Assembly (NCBI GenBank): GCA_030704615.1
Contig: CM060732.1
Location: 17,918,001-17,982,000 of the forward strand
Length of the DNA: 64,000 nucleotides
Origin: Takakia lepidozioides
Taxonomy: Eukaryota > Streptophyta > Takakiopsida > Takakiales > Takakiaceae
Reading direction: 5' to 3'
The position numbers and the translations under genes are program-made. The notes under the pieces were generated by a model. It searched no databases, was not told where the DNA came from, and worked only from the letters and a program-made list of their open reading frames with translations. How positions within the stretch are numbered: position 1 is the first letter of the stretch; each line of letters starts with the position of its first letter. Shown one piece after another: positions 35,881-48,470 of the stretch.

Positions 35881-36468
35881 CCAGACTGCGTGCAGTTATC
35901 TAATGTTGGCACCTGTCACTCAGTGGCACATGTTGGTACCTTAGATAACCACAAATCAACTGCCAACTTGGGAGGAATTAAGCACATTGAATGGATCTCT
36001 CTCCTGTCTGGCAGGCCATTGTCTCCTGATGCATGGTCATTCTTTTCCACTTGTGTCATGCTGGTAGGCAAGGTTTAATATCATTCATTTTGTCAACCAT
36101 TATACTTTGTGAGACATGTCTTGCAATTGCATTGAAACAAGAAAGAAGGCCCCAATGCACATCCTACAACTACAACTAGTGAATCACAAATCCAATTGGA
36201 CATACACAATGCTCAAATAGATGGGTGTAAACTGCATTTTTCACAAGTTCTCCCAAGCTTACCACATAGGTAATCATGACCAGATAAATCTGAGGGACGA
36301 CCCTAGGGGCATGGGACTGAGTTAAGAGTGTCTATGTCCAACAAGCATCAGAGTAGTAATGCCTCGCCCTATCTACAATATGTTTTGGCCACATACAATG
36401 TCCTAACTTTATAGAACAGTCACCAAGTAATTGCACTTTGATGTCAACCATCAGTGTTGACCCAAGCC

Positions 36469-39400
36469 TCACCCCAGCCCAACTCCTGCAGCCTCTTGCT
36501 TGCGAGCATCAGGTTTAATGCGTCGTGGCCGAATAATACGGTCAATGAGGCCATAATCTAAAGCTTCCTGAGCACTAAACCGTTTGATGCGGTTTAAATC
36601 CTTGGCAACCTGCAGATCAACATGCCATACTTTAGACACCGTCTATAAGATTGTTTTATTAACATTCAACATGCAGAGAATGTCTGTGTCACAGCTCCAG
36701 TAAGTTACCTTCTCAAGAGGTTGCCCAGTTTTTTTAGCAAGTTGTGCATACACGTAAGCTCTAACACGGATTAGCTCCTTTGCCTCATTCTGTATATCGT
36801 CCGCCTGAAACCACACCCATATCCATCCTTGTTATAAATAGTATGTCATATACAAATTACCCTGATTGGCTAGATTGGCTAGCTGCAGTAGTGGTGTACC
36901 AGCAGCAGATTTGACTGGATGAGCATCAAGACTCTCCAGTGGGCTATTGAGCATGTTGATAGGCAAACAGGATATCTCACATTGCCTAGGACCCACATAA
37001 AGCTCAAACGGAAAGGGAAAAAGAGAGAAACTTGTTAGCTGTGGTTGCCCTCACCATAAGGCTGCCACTTGACCACAGACAAAGACAGGGAAATAACCTG
37101 GCCACGTGCTGCCCCGGCAGGCGATTGAAGAGCAATCCGTGTTAGTGGCATAGCAACCCGCAAACCCTGGCACACCATCCCCCATTTGTTAGCAAGCGCA
37201 GTAAAGAGAGCCTTATCATCAGCCTTTTTGGCCTGTCAAGAACATTCTCTACTTCCCAGCTAGTCAAGTTGCAATTAGAATTTCAAAGATAGGGACAATT
37301 TATGCTTGCAGATTTATGAAATAATAAACTCTCTCAAAGTTTGCTAATAAAAATGCCACTACACATCATAAACATGGTGGCACTTTGCAGGAGACATGTA
37401 ATTCTCTGCTTCTTCCATCCCAACTTCAGTTTTGCTCGATGCACATAACCTTTGGAAATCATCCAAAGACCAATTCTTACCTTAGTACCAGCCCCGAGCA
37501 GGAAGCCTGCATTGTTGTAGGCATAGCCCAAAGCTAAAGTTCCAACTGGACTCTTGATGCTCTCCATGGTGTCATAAATTGCCATTGTAGGTGTCATCTG
37601 CAGCATTTGCAATCCACATATTTGGCAACAAGTCATCGCTGCAACCACTTAGGCGCATGGTATCCACAGTACAATGACGTGGCCTCAATTATCATCTACG
37701 GCTCGAGGAAAATATCTTTCCACGTGCCCTTCTGCATTGATCAGAAGACCATTGCATTGCAGATTGCTTCAAAACATTAGAGTAGGGAAAAAAAGGACGC
37801 ACATCTCCACCTGGGCTGTTGAGGTACAAGTACAAGGGTTTGGTATTGTCCATGCTGTCCAGGTAGAGCATGGTGGCCAAAACTTGGTTTGCGAACTCCT
37901 CATCAATATACTGACCTATGAAGATAATTCGCTCCCGGTACTGTACACCCGTCCAAACATCACATAATCAGCAACTATGAGAGAATGAACTCACGAGACG
38001 TTGTTTGCCGTAGCCTTCTGGTCATATAGACCCCATGCCCAGTTTGGGCGGAACAAGAGGGAACAGACACTACCTTTGTGCGGGGCTCACTTGAGTAGTG
38101 GGACTTACCTTGGTATAAACAATTGGTTCAGGCTTTCTAGATTTCCTCTAGAAAGCCTTCACACAAGCATCAATCTGCTGTGTGAGCTGCCCAGCAATTA
38201 GACCCCCACCAGGGGTACCCAATAAAAATGCCCAGATGCACTGTTCGGGTTTTGGGGTGGCTTGTAGTCTAAAGAGGCTATTACACTAGTCAGGCCAATA
38301 GTAGTAATACGCTGTTTTCCATGTCATGGCCCCCACAAGGCCGAACATATGCCCTAGCAATCAATGCTTCCAGGGGTCATCTCTTTAGCACAGGAGAGAG
38401 GGTACATACCAAAACATTCCAAATATCAACCCATTGCCATCCCCCTTCTTGTGGAGTGCGATAGGGTACTTTCGGTGTACCAATCGGCATCATTGTGACC
38501 TGCGCACGGCATGCTGCCTGACCCCCACCCCTGCAGCAGTAAAGTTCATGTCGTTCAGATCAGGAGCTCTCATATCTGAATCTAAGCCCGCAAGTCTTGA
38601 CCCTGCTGGATAAATCTGCCTTAGAGGCTGTAGTGTCCAAAGCCATGTTTGTTGTGTGATGAAAATGAAGTTAGGCAGAAAACTTCCCTGAACTTGTTTC
38701 CAGTCTGTGACATGGGAGAGGCCATCATGGATGACCTCAAGGGTTTACCCACCCTCTGCACTAGACTGATATTTAAACTCAGGGCGGGAAGCCTGCCTTC
38801 GAACAGCAAACAGATGCAGAGAGGAAAGAGGGATTGCAAATGCCCGTTGTGTGGGCAACCTGAAGACAATATTTATTTTCTGATTCATTTTCCTGGGTAC
38901 TCTCATGAGAGAGACGCCCTCTTCAAATCCATCAAGGGAATTGTGCCTGAACCTCTGTTTACCAACTTTGAAAGTCTCAAGGCTGAGCCAAAAGCCCAAG
39001 CCCTTTTGGGGCCTAGTTATTAGGCAAACCACACACAGCAGATTGATGCTTGTGTGAAGGGATTTCTAGAGGATATCTGGAAAACTCGGATTAATAATCT
39101 GTTCCAAGGTAAGTTATACTACCAGCGTCAGCCCCTGACAAAGGTAGTTTCTGTCCCTTTTGAGTTACGCTCAAACTGAGCGCGGGGTCAATGGCCACAA
39201 GGCTACGGCAAACACCGTCTTATGAGTACATTCTCACTCATATCTGAAGGCCGCAAGGCTACGGCACACAACGTCTTATGTACACTTTTTTTTTTTTTCT
39301 ATAGTATCTGAATATTAGTCCAGAAGGATTGACCCTACTGGATGAAGCTGACCTGGAGGGCGGGGAGCCTACCTTCGAAAAATAAACAAATACGTTAGTT

Positions 39401-41201
39401 GGCTTGGTACGTGTCCTGGCGCTAAGCACTCAACTGGTAATGACACTTGTCCAAGTACTAGACCTTGTCTTGGACAGACGTCTTGTATGGGAATTCCAAA
39501 CACCAGACTGAGTCTGAGCACCCTGAAAATAAAAAAACTGAAAGCAATCAGACATTGATGGAAGAAAGCTCTCAGACATGTAGATTACCTGGTGTGCACA
39601 ACTTGCCTAACTTGATCATGGAAAGAAGCTGTAAGGTCTTGCCTTTGCCCATTGAGTATACTGCCTGTTTAAAAAGAAGCACAAATAAGTGCCTGTATCT
39701 GTGCATCACACTTACGCAGGAAACAGCATCATGTAAACTTCCCACCACATACCCTCTGTCCCTCAATGACCATCATGACCTCAAATCCTGAAACAGCTTC
39801 TCCTTACTGGTGTTCAAAAACAGCTCAGATATTGGAACCCAATATGGCTGCAATACTCACCGTACAAATTGTGTGTGCCTTACAAAACAGCTCAAAATTT
39901 GAGGGAGTGAAACCAGACAATAGGCTTGGCCATGTCCACAACTTGCCCTAGAAGGCAGCTGATTTTGCCAAATTAAGGGGTGATGGTGACATGGTAGAAG
40001 AACAGCACTCATCCAGTCTGGTGATTTCAGTACTTACACTTCAAATTCTACAGCTTCAACACAGAAGGGGATCAAAGTTGTACAAGGATTCTTCCAGGAA
40101 AGTGCCTTGTATTCTCCAACCTCTTACATGGGCCAAAAAATAGCTCTGATGGGCGATGTTCAGGTCACAGTCTACAATCAGACATTCATGGACAATAGAC
40201 TTGTGTTCAACTATTTGGATAGCGTGATAAGCTTCAATCGTACTAGAGCTCTGACTTGCACATGCCAATATATTTTCTGATTTGTGGACAGTGAACTTAT
40301 GTTCAACATTTAGGAGGGCTAATAAGCTTCAACCATAACTACAGCTTGCATATACCAATACTGCCGAGGGCCATGTTTCTTCTTTAACCTACCACGGTGA
40401 TAGGTTGCCAGTAATCTGTATCTCACTTACATCCTCCATTTTATCACCTGACCAAAACCCTGAACCCAAAACCCAACTTGAAGGGGGCAGTGACATTCCA
40501 TGTTTTCCGCGAGCACATGGTCTTGAAAGCAACCCGCTTTGCTGCTACTAAGACGTCTGAAAGTTTGCAGACATAGGTAGATTGGAAGGAGGTGTTCAAG
40601 GCAAAATATACACTCACTCGCTTGAATAGCTCGAAGCCCAGTATGACTAGCAATGGCATTCCCTGAACTGGCTGGTAGATCAACAGCCCTTACAGAACTC
40701 CTGGGCACCCTGCACACCATAAAACCCCACACTTGAATAGAAATTGTATTCATAACATGAGTACATTTCATAAGTAGGAGCCCTGTCTGGTGAGAGTTAA
40801 AAATTGGCCAGACCAATTCCAATTCACCTCGACACTTTGGTCACCAGCCCTCGACCCGCATTTGTTGATATTCCCTCACCGCTCTCTCTCCCCTCTTGAT
40901 CGTTATTGAGACCCCCCTACTGAGCGGACTCAGTGTTCCACATTTGGCTATGCAAAAAATTATTCCACAACAAAATCTCTTCCTCTCCTCTCTCACACTC
41001 TCTGTCTCCTTAACTCTCACACACACAGACACACATGATCACACATTGAATCCGCGGACAAACCTAAACACAGAAAATACACAACACATCTACACTTACC
41101 CCAAAAGAGAAAAACCCCCATATCGACCGAGCCCGTGCCCAGGGAATCCCTCACCTGAGAATAGAACCGGGTAGGCAAGGTGGGCAAACGATGGACGCCA
41201 T
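36469..41201 (-). CDS. CLPR2: Plastid Clp protease non-catalytic subunit ClpR2 (9 exons, 294 aa)
   Basis: Exons on the minus strand: 41201-41155, 40709-40618, 40547-40453, 38499-38410, 37940-37803, 37597-37481, 37166-37098, 36804-36709 and 36609-36469 (TGA), all GT-AG and in phase. The first three exons encode a Ser/Arg/Ala-rich plastid transit region; these are the least certain. From exon 4 the match to plant ClpR2 is close: [120 protein letters not shown] and RPRRIKPDA. The ClpP catalytic Ser position is Asn (YAYNNAGF) and the His is Gln (ALQSP), so it is a ClpR, a structural member of the stromal Clp core. Intron 3 (about 1.9 kb) carries LINE debris. Transcribed divergently from PheRS beta. 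Confidence 0.93.
38567..39290 (+). mobile_element. LINE remnant (RT zinc-binding tail and 3' region) in CLPR2 intron 3
   Basis: Plus-strand frame fragments read [16 protein letters not shown], then after a stop [40 protein letters not shown] and [20 protein letters not shown]. The last is the Cys-Cys-His-type zinc-binding motif at the C-terminus of non-LTR reverse transcriptases. The frame ends at about 39021. A tail with two CAAGGCTACGGCA-ACA blocks and a T-run at about 39287-39298 follows. It lies antisense to the host gene, wholly within the intron. Confidence 0.75.
39300..39390 (+). repeat. Second, internally deleted LINE fragment
   Basis: TATCTGAATATTAGTCCAGA through CTACTGGATGAAGCTGACCT matches 38573-38625, and the following GGGCGGGGAGCCTACCTTCG matches 38780-38800. 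The sequence between these two blocks in the first copy is missing here, so this is a second copy with a deletion of about 160 bp. Confidence 0.6.
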
Positions 41202-41633
41202 AGCTGGAGCAAGCAAGCTGGGAATCTGTAAGCCCAGTGTGGCCTTTACCTGCCCAGCCGTGCGTCCAGCGACGCCGTCGCTTGGACTTGTTTTCATCGC
41301 TCTACTTTGCAGCCCCCAACGCGACCCCGTCGGCAGCACACGATTCCTAAATCTCGACTGTAGAATACAATTTCCAGATATGTGAATCTTATCCGTCCAT
41401 TATAGATACACTAGACGGCCAAGATAGGGAATCATCTAGGCCTTAGGATACTTGGCAAATGCATAGAAATCGTGAGAGTCTACTAATAAGTATATCACGG
41501 TTTAGGGTTTAGGGTTTCGGTTGTGCGCAGGGTGTGCATTCTTCGGGTTTTAGGCTCTCTCTCTTGTTTATCTGAGTGAGGGAAGGTGCTCGATCCATAG
41601 GAGAAGGAGGGAGGGTGTGTCTGGAAGGGCGCT
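41202..41633. promoter_or_regulatory. Bidirectional promoter between CLPR2 and PheRS beta
   Basis: Only 432 bp separate the two start codons, which point away from each other. The space is TC-rich near CLPR2 and contains a telo-box cluster near PheRS beta. No TATA box is evident. A shared promoter is inferred from geometry. Confidence 0.6.
41499..41518 (+). promoter_or_regulatory. Telo-box cluster (GGTTTAGGGTTTAGGGTTTC)
   Basis: Two and a half TTTAGGG units lie 116 bp upstream of the PheRS beta ATG. Telo-boxes (AAACCCTA) are common in promoters of plant translation-machinery genes, which suits a tRNA synthetase gene. Confidence 0.6.
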
Positions 41634-44600
41634 ATGCCGACTGTGAGCGTGGGCCGCGACCTCCTCTACGCAGCATTGAAGCAGGAATACTGTAATTTCC
41701 ACTCTTTTCATCCTTTTGTGTTTAATTAAATGGAGATAGGTGCATCCCCTGCAGTTTGTGTGAAGGTTTGTATCATTCATTTCCTGGCATCATCTCTTTG
41801 TGTCTGGAAGCTGTTAGCGTGGTCTGATTTTCCAACAACATTGCCTCTGGTTTGGAAGCCCGCATATCACAGCATCAATTATGGTCACTTGGAAGATTAA
41901 TTAGGCGTAAGTGTATGTTTTCAATTCCCTTTCGATATCTTCTAGATCGTGTTTAGAATAGTATTGTTGCGATTAAGTCGTTTTCCGTCCCAGGTATTTT
42001 TATAGTGAGGATGGAGAACTTTGCAGAATGTGCGTTAGACTCATTTTTATTTCACTGGTGCAGCTGAAGAAGAATTTGACGAGCTTTGTTTTGAGTATGG
42101 TATCGAGCTCGACGAAGTGGTGAATTCTCTTTCCCAGAATGTGATGACGAGGTTCGAGAGTAGATCTTCAGTTGACTAGTGATGTTTTCATTTCCAGACA
42201 CAACCTAAAAGGATTATTTGGGCCTAAATTTTGGGCAGACATCAGCGGAGGAGATAGTACGCAAGGAGAAACATTTGGATACGAAAAAGAGCAAGGATGA
42301 GGAGGTCATCTACAAGATTGATGTGCCTGCTAACCGGTTTGTCTTACTCTTTCCACTTGCCTCCTCACATTCCATCTGTCAATTGTGATGCTAAAATTGG
42401 AACTGTTTGAGTATAAAGGTATGATTTTGAAGGGCCTAGTGCTGTGGTTTGCTGATGCCTGGAGCACCCCTTTTGTGTTACACGAACCTCCTTGCCTTGC
42501 TGCCAAAAACGCGCCATGAGGATGTACAGCTACCAAAGAATTAAATCCAAAGGGAACCATGATGACATTGCCTGGATTAAAGTACCACAATTATGGCTTT
42601 AGGAGGCTGGGTGGCAATGGCCTTGCCTTGACTTGATAGACAGCTGACCAGACTTGGAATTCCATCATCCTGGAGGATAGAATGCATTGTCTTTAGCATT
42701 GCATGTTGTCTGGTTTATCCTGTCCACAGTCCGAGAGGCTGTGAGGAGGGACACCATTACTTGCCTTGAGCTGGATCATAGTATACTCAGAGTTCAAAAG
42801 CAAGGGTGCTTCTCCAACTGAAAATCTCAACATTTGAACACTTCACTTGACTGGCTGTCTCCTAACAGGCTATTAGCACTGAGGACTCACTTAGAAGTGG
42901 GCAGAATCTAGGAGGCCTTAATGTTAAATGAAGAAGTTCTGGCGTTTTTCCTTGGATTGGCTTGAAGCCAAAACTAGGATAGTCTAGCAGCAGCGACAGC
43001 ACTAAAAATTTCCCTACCTCTCTGTCAATGTGCAGATATGATTTGCTGTGCCTTGAAGGACTTGCCAGGGCACTGCGGATCTTCACTGGGAAGGAGCCAG
43101 TCCCTACTTTCCAGCTTGCAAACATACCAAGCAAGTCTGTGCAGAGGGTGGTTGTGAAACCTGAGGTATTCCACAGCAGCTGCTCTTATGCACTGTTATC
43201 TTTCTTGCCCTTTTACAGGGAATGGTCGGGTGGGGTGGATGTCCTACCCTGTTTGCGTGTCCAGTAATGCATACTAGTTTATGAATGGAGAGCTGAACCA
43301 GTGCCTGTATGTTTGACTGTTCTCCAGATACACATCCTTGTGTTGGTGAGGGTGCCACTACCTGAGCCCAGTGTGAGTGCACTGTTCAATATAATTTGTT
43401 ATCACTCTTCCGGACAGAAAATGTTAAATCTTTTATGCTGGGGCAGACGGCGTTGATTAGGCCATTTGTTGTGTGTGCGGTTTTGAGGGGAGTTACGTTA
43501 AATGAAGCTCGCTACAACAGCTTCATTGATCTTCAAGACAAACTCCACCAAAACCTGTGCAGGTAATGGTGAAAGGGTCAAAACATATGCTTTCAAATAA
43601 TGGTTAGCACAAGATTTACACCAGGGTTCCCACTAAGTAGGGTAGGAGCTACTCCTGTCCATAGCAAGTCTCTCTCGAGTGATGAGCAAGTACTGAGATT
43701 TTGGAGCTGCGGAGTAAAGGAGTTATGGACCCAATTTTACTTGAAGCTGTCCAAATGTTCTCATTTCCATCAAGGGAGACCAACTCTAGTGGGATTGATA
43801 ACAGGGATGACAAGGTTCATGATTTAGACCCTGTGAGAGGGGAACATGACTGACGTCATGTCTAACTGGTGACAAACCAATATTTGCTTTCAGTGGTCAA
43901 CATCATGACCACTGACAAGTGGGTATGCTGCTACCAGTCCAGTAGTAAAGTTGCAATGTGTTGTCTGTGCAGAAAGAGGACGCTTGTAGCTATCGGAACT
44001 CATGACCTTGACAAACTACAAGGGCCTTTCACCTATGAGGCAAGATGTGACCTCGAAGTGCCCATGAGAGTGTTGTCATTATATAATATCGAGAGATGTC
44101 TGCAGAGATTGTGTTTCAGGATGCCAGGGTGGGTCTTTAGTTGTGTTCTGTTATTGATGAATGTGTTGAGGGACAGTCTTACCTTGCAGGGAAGGAGCAC
44201 AGTGTTTTTCTGACAGTGGGTTCTCTGGTTGCAGGCACTACCTCCAGCTGAAATCAAGTTTACTCCACTGAAACAGGTATGCATCGATTCATTTGTCCAC
44301 TTCAAGGGAAGCCTGTGCCAGGGAGGAATTAGTAAAAATCTGTTCCGGTCTTGGACAGGATTGATCAAATCATGTGGATAGCTGATTTGCTATGTCGAAT
44401 TTGTGGGGTGAGTGCAGAGCAAAGTGTTTACAGCTGCAGAGCTTATGGAATTCTACAAGGTATTTTATGCTCAACCCATATTGCCAATCTTCACTCGCAT
44501 AGATAAAAGTGTTGGTTCACCAATAATGAGTTAACATCTACGGTCTCTCGAATATGAAAGACGTCTTAACATCTGTCACTTGTATTGGGTGGTGGCAGTC

Positions 44601-47600
44601 CGATATGAAACTCAAGAAGTTTCTAAGCATCATTGAGAGTTCCCCTGTCTACCCTGTCCTGTATGACAGTAACAGGTAAACCGTATGTTGTCTTTTCCGT
44701 ATCCATGCAATTGCTGATACATAACAATTCTCGTTGATATCCATTTGTCCCACTTTTCCCCATCCTGTATTCTATTTGACGATGGGTTTGGGAGAGCAAA
44801 GAAGAGAGCAGTGGTTGGGTGCTGCTCTAGAGGCCTCGTTGACTTCGAATGAGGTGACTCTCAGGGTTTGCATTGGAGGGATTCAAGCAGGTTGTGCTTA
44901 TAGTTGGTGCTTGTGATTGTACTCAGGACGGTTCTGTCACTTCCGCCGATTATCAATGGGGCACACTCTGCTATCACTTTACAAACAAAGAATGTTTTCA
45001 TTGAGTGCACAGCTACAGATCTGACTAAGGCGAAAATTGTGCTAAACACTATGGTAGGTGGAACTAAACTCACTAGCAGAGCCCTCTCGGAGTTTCTGTG
45101 CACTATTTAGTGTTGAGTCATTTTTGTCTGTATCTTTGACAAGCAATCGTTAATTGTTTATGAAAGGCTAGGAGAGAGCTGTGTGAGCTCTGGAATAAGG
45201 TTTTCACCAAATTGGAAGGATTGGTATTTATGGCCACACGACTAAGGCGTTGGCATTGTTTTACTGCGCACGTGTACATTATGTACTGACATGGAACTCT
45301 AAGATTAGTAACGATAGCAATTTCTAATGGGAGGAGCTGTTGGAAATTCAGGTTACTATGTTTTCTGAATATAGTGCTCAGAAGTTTGAAGTGGAGCCTG
45401 TTGAGGTCGTCTCGCCAGCTGGGACGTCAACATTGTATCCAGATCTCTCAGTTCGCTCTTTTGAAGTTGACATGTCTTACATCAACAGTACCATTGGAAT
45501 TTCGTTAGAAGCTCAAAATGTGAGTGAAGGCTGCCTTAATGAGAACCACTTCCACTCTTTCTACTCTTTGCACAGCAACTACATCATACTTCCAAATTGA
45601 CTTAGATGACCTGGTTGGTATGGAAAAGGTCAGGTCAAGAGGTGATCAGAGGTCAGTCCACTGTTCCCTATCATAGTGTAGTTAACTATGCCAGAACGCC
45701 CTTCCCAGCCATAGCATATGGTTCAAATGGGCCCATGTTGGCTAGGTGAATTTGCCCAAACCTGATGTCGTATCCCTGTATACTAGCCCTAGTTGTACAC
45801 AAGTCCACGTCAGTGATTGAAAAGCTGTTGGTTGACTGAGTGTATTGGTGAAACAGGTTGCTGAGCTACTGAACAGAATGCAGCTACCCTCACAGGTGGA
45901 ATCTTCTAGCAAAATAAGCATTTCTGTGCCACCTACCAGAAGTGACATACTGCATGCATGTGATGTAGCAGAGGTAAATATCTGTGTTGCAGCTTCTTTT
46001 CTCTTATGTCTGAGTCAGTTTTGTGTTTATCCTGTGAAGTAGCTTGAATGAATAGCCCCCTTATTAGGTGTGTGTGCTAGAGGCTCTGTTTTCTGATCTA
46101 TTTCAAACTGAGTGACAGGATGTTGCAATCGCATATGGATACAATAATATTGCAAGGACAGTACCAAATTCACACACGCAAGGCAAGCAGCAACCACTGA
46201 ATCACTTCAGCGATTTGGTCAGAGTAGAGGTATATATTGTTTTCTTCAAGTGAGGCGTCAATGTCTGTTTGTTTGATCAGTCTGGGCACTGAGCTTGTGA
46301 TGGTTGGAGTCCTGTTTCTATCAGTGGCATGGCATGATGATATCATGGTTTGAACTCTGATGCTGTTTCCAGAAGTATCTGCCATCGGTTAATGTTATCT
46401 CAGATGCAGAGAAAGGAGAACAGTAAAAGCATATCTTTAGATCTCCACTTTTCTTTGGGGTTGTTCTCTCTAGTAGTTCTTGGTACATTAGCTTAATTTT
46501 GATCTTTCTGGTACATTCTCTGCCGTTGCCCAGAGGAGGTATGTCTTTCTTTTGAACAGCGACTCAAACACCTGCAGAGAAGTAAGACCCAATGAAATGG
46601 ATTGAAAATCTGACAGAAAGCTTAGACTTACTGGATAAATGAAGCTGGTGGCATTGAGACAGGTATATTTAAAGAACTCAGTATAACCTGTTTTTCTGAT
46701 TTTGCATGCAGATTGCAATGGCTGGGTTTACAGAGGTTGTTACTTGGATTCTGTGCTCACGTGATGATAATTTCAGCATGGTGAATCGAGAAGATGATGG
46801 CAACACTGCGGTTATTGTGGGGAATCCTCGTACTTCTGAATTTGAGGTACGTAGCCAGGCCAAAGTGGCTTATCATTTTGGTCACCCCGCAGGTCTTGAT
46901 TTCATTGGCTCAGCAAAGATGCTGTGTTACGCAGAGACTGACCAGCAGCATTGTTTGTACAGGTAGTCCGCACCAGCCTGCTACCAGGTATCTTGAAGAC
47001 AATGGGTCACAATAAGGATGCGCCCCGACCCATTAAGGTTGGTTTTACTCTTTTCCTGGCTCCCTCTTTTCCAGAGATGGGAAAGAATCTTTGACTCATT
47101 CTCCTCTGCTCTGAAGCTGGTTTGGAGGTCTGGCCATAATGGTGGCTAACATGTGAACTCATGTGACAGCTGTTCGAGGTGTCTGATGTGGTCAGACTGG
47201 ATGGCAACAAGGATGTGGGTGCTGCCAATCACAGGCATCTTGCCGCTTTGTATTGCAATCATAAATCAGGATTTGAGGTACTCTCAAGTTCTTCTGTCAT
47301 GTCTCCCTCTGATTTCCTGTTTTCTAATCATTGGTGTTTTTTTTGTCTCAATTTGTGAGAGAAGCCATCCATATGAATGATCTGGAGTTCCTGGGAAAAT
47401 TTGCTCTCTGTACTTGACTAATGGTTCTCTAAGGTAGCCTAAGTCATAATTTGGGAGGCGGGAAAATAGGTCATCCATGGACTCCTGGACAGAATAATGC
47501 AAGTTGTGGGTGTGCGTGCTGCTGACTTTGATAATACAACTGGAACCTACAGTGAGGGGTACTACATCACCCCTTCTCAAGTAAGGCTGCTCACCAACTA

Positions 47601-48470
47601 TCTGCATCTTGTGCTAGAGATGGACGACACGATGGTGGTGAGGCGGATGTTGGGTATGTGGGCATGTATGTGGCAATGTCTAAGCAAGAATTCAGCACTG
47701 ATGTAGCTGCATTACTCTCTTCTGTGAAGGACTTAGCATTTTGTAAGATCCATAGGTTTAATAATAATGGGGGAAAAGATTTGGTTATTATACTTGTAGA
47801 AAGAGGCCTGGTAAATAACAGGAATGGTAGGGGGAGCAAGTCGGTTTGCTTTACATGATTCCTCCAAGAAGCTCTTCTTGATTGGTGGAAATTTCTAAAA
47901 TTGATGGGCTGGAGAAGGTTCTTGAGAGTTCTCACAGTAGTTTGTGAGAATGTGAAGTAGACATCAATGAAGCCTGCTTGCTCTCTAGGCCTCATTGTGT
48001 GGGGCTGCGTCCTTACCAACCTTAAACCAGATACAGGACGATAAAGTGTGCCTCACTTTATGTTCGACTCAGCATGTTCATAATTTGGGATCTTTAAGAT
48101 TCAGGCCTTCTTGAGAACAGGCTGATCCGGAAGGTGTGTTTCCACTACAGGAACCTGAATTTTTCACTGGTCGCCAAGCCAACATTATGTTCAAGGGATC
48201 CCGCATTGGGACCTTTGGCATTATGCATCCAGAGGTCAGTTTCTTAGCTCTCACCTCATTTGGTTTTCAATGGTTATGTGACTGGGCATGTGTATGGGAG
48301 TCTGCTACACAGAAAGATCTAGGAATCTACTGAAATATTCAAAGAGCATTGTCCGAGGGCTTACTGTAATGAGCTGATGATTTTGTATGTCCTGTATGTA
48401 GGTGCTGCTGCGCTTTGATATTTCAGATCCATGCTCAGCGGTGGAAATAGACATTGAACGCCTCCTGTAG
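41634..48470 (+). CDS. Phenylalanyl-tRNA synthetase beta subunit, cytosolic type (19 exons, 596 aa)
   Basis: Exons: 41634-41691, 42064-42119, 42239-42336, 43036-43165, 43447-43562, 43973-44039, 44235-44276, 44418-44459, 44599-44675, 44927-45053, 45352-45519, 45857-45973, 46119-46229, 46712-46846, 46963-47037, 47170-47277, 47470-47580, 48151-48234 and 48402-48470 (TAG). All phases close. Intron 6 starts with GC (TATGAG|GCAAGA); the others are GT-AG. The protein starts [15 protein letters not shown] and shows the eukaryotic beta-subunit landmarks [103 protein letters not shown] and [12 protein letters not shown]. It pairs with PheRS alpha as an (alpha-beta)2 enzyme to charge tRNA-Phe and carries the B3/B4 editing and B5 domains. 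Length agrees with plant homologues (about 600 aa). Intact. Confidence 0.96.

Noticed and set aside
37167-37225. Longer version of CLPR2 exon 7 extending upstream ([15 protein letters not shown])
   Set aside because: It is open in frame, but plant ClpR2 proteins have no such insertion, and the exon starting at 37166 restores the usual spacing.
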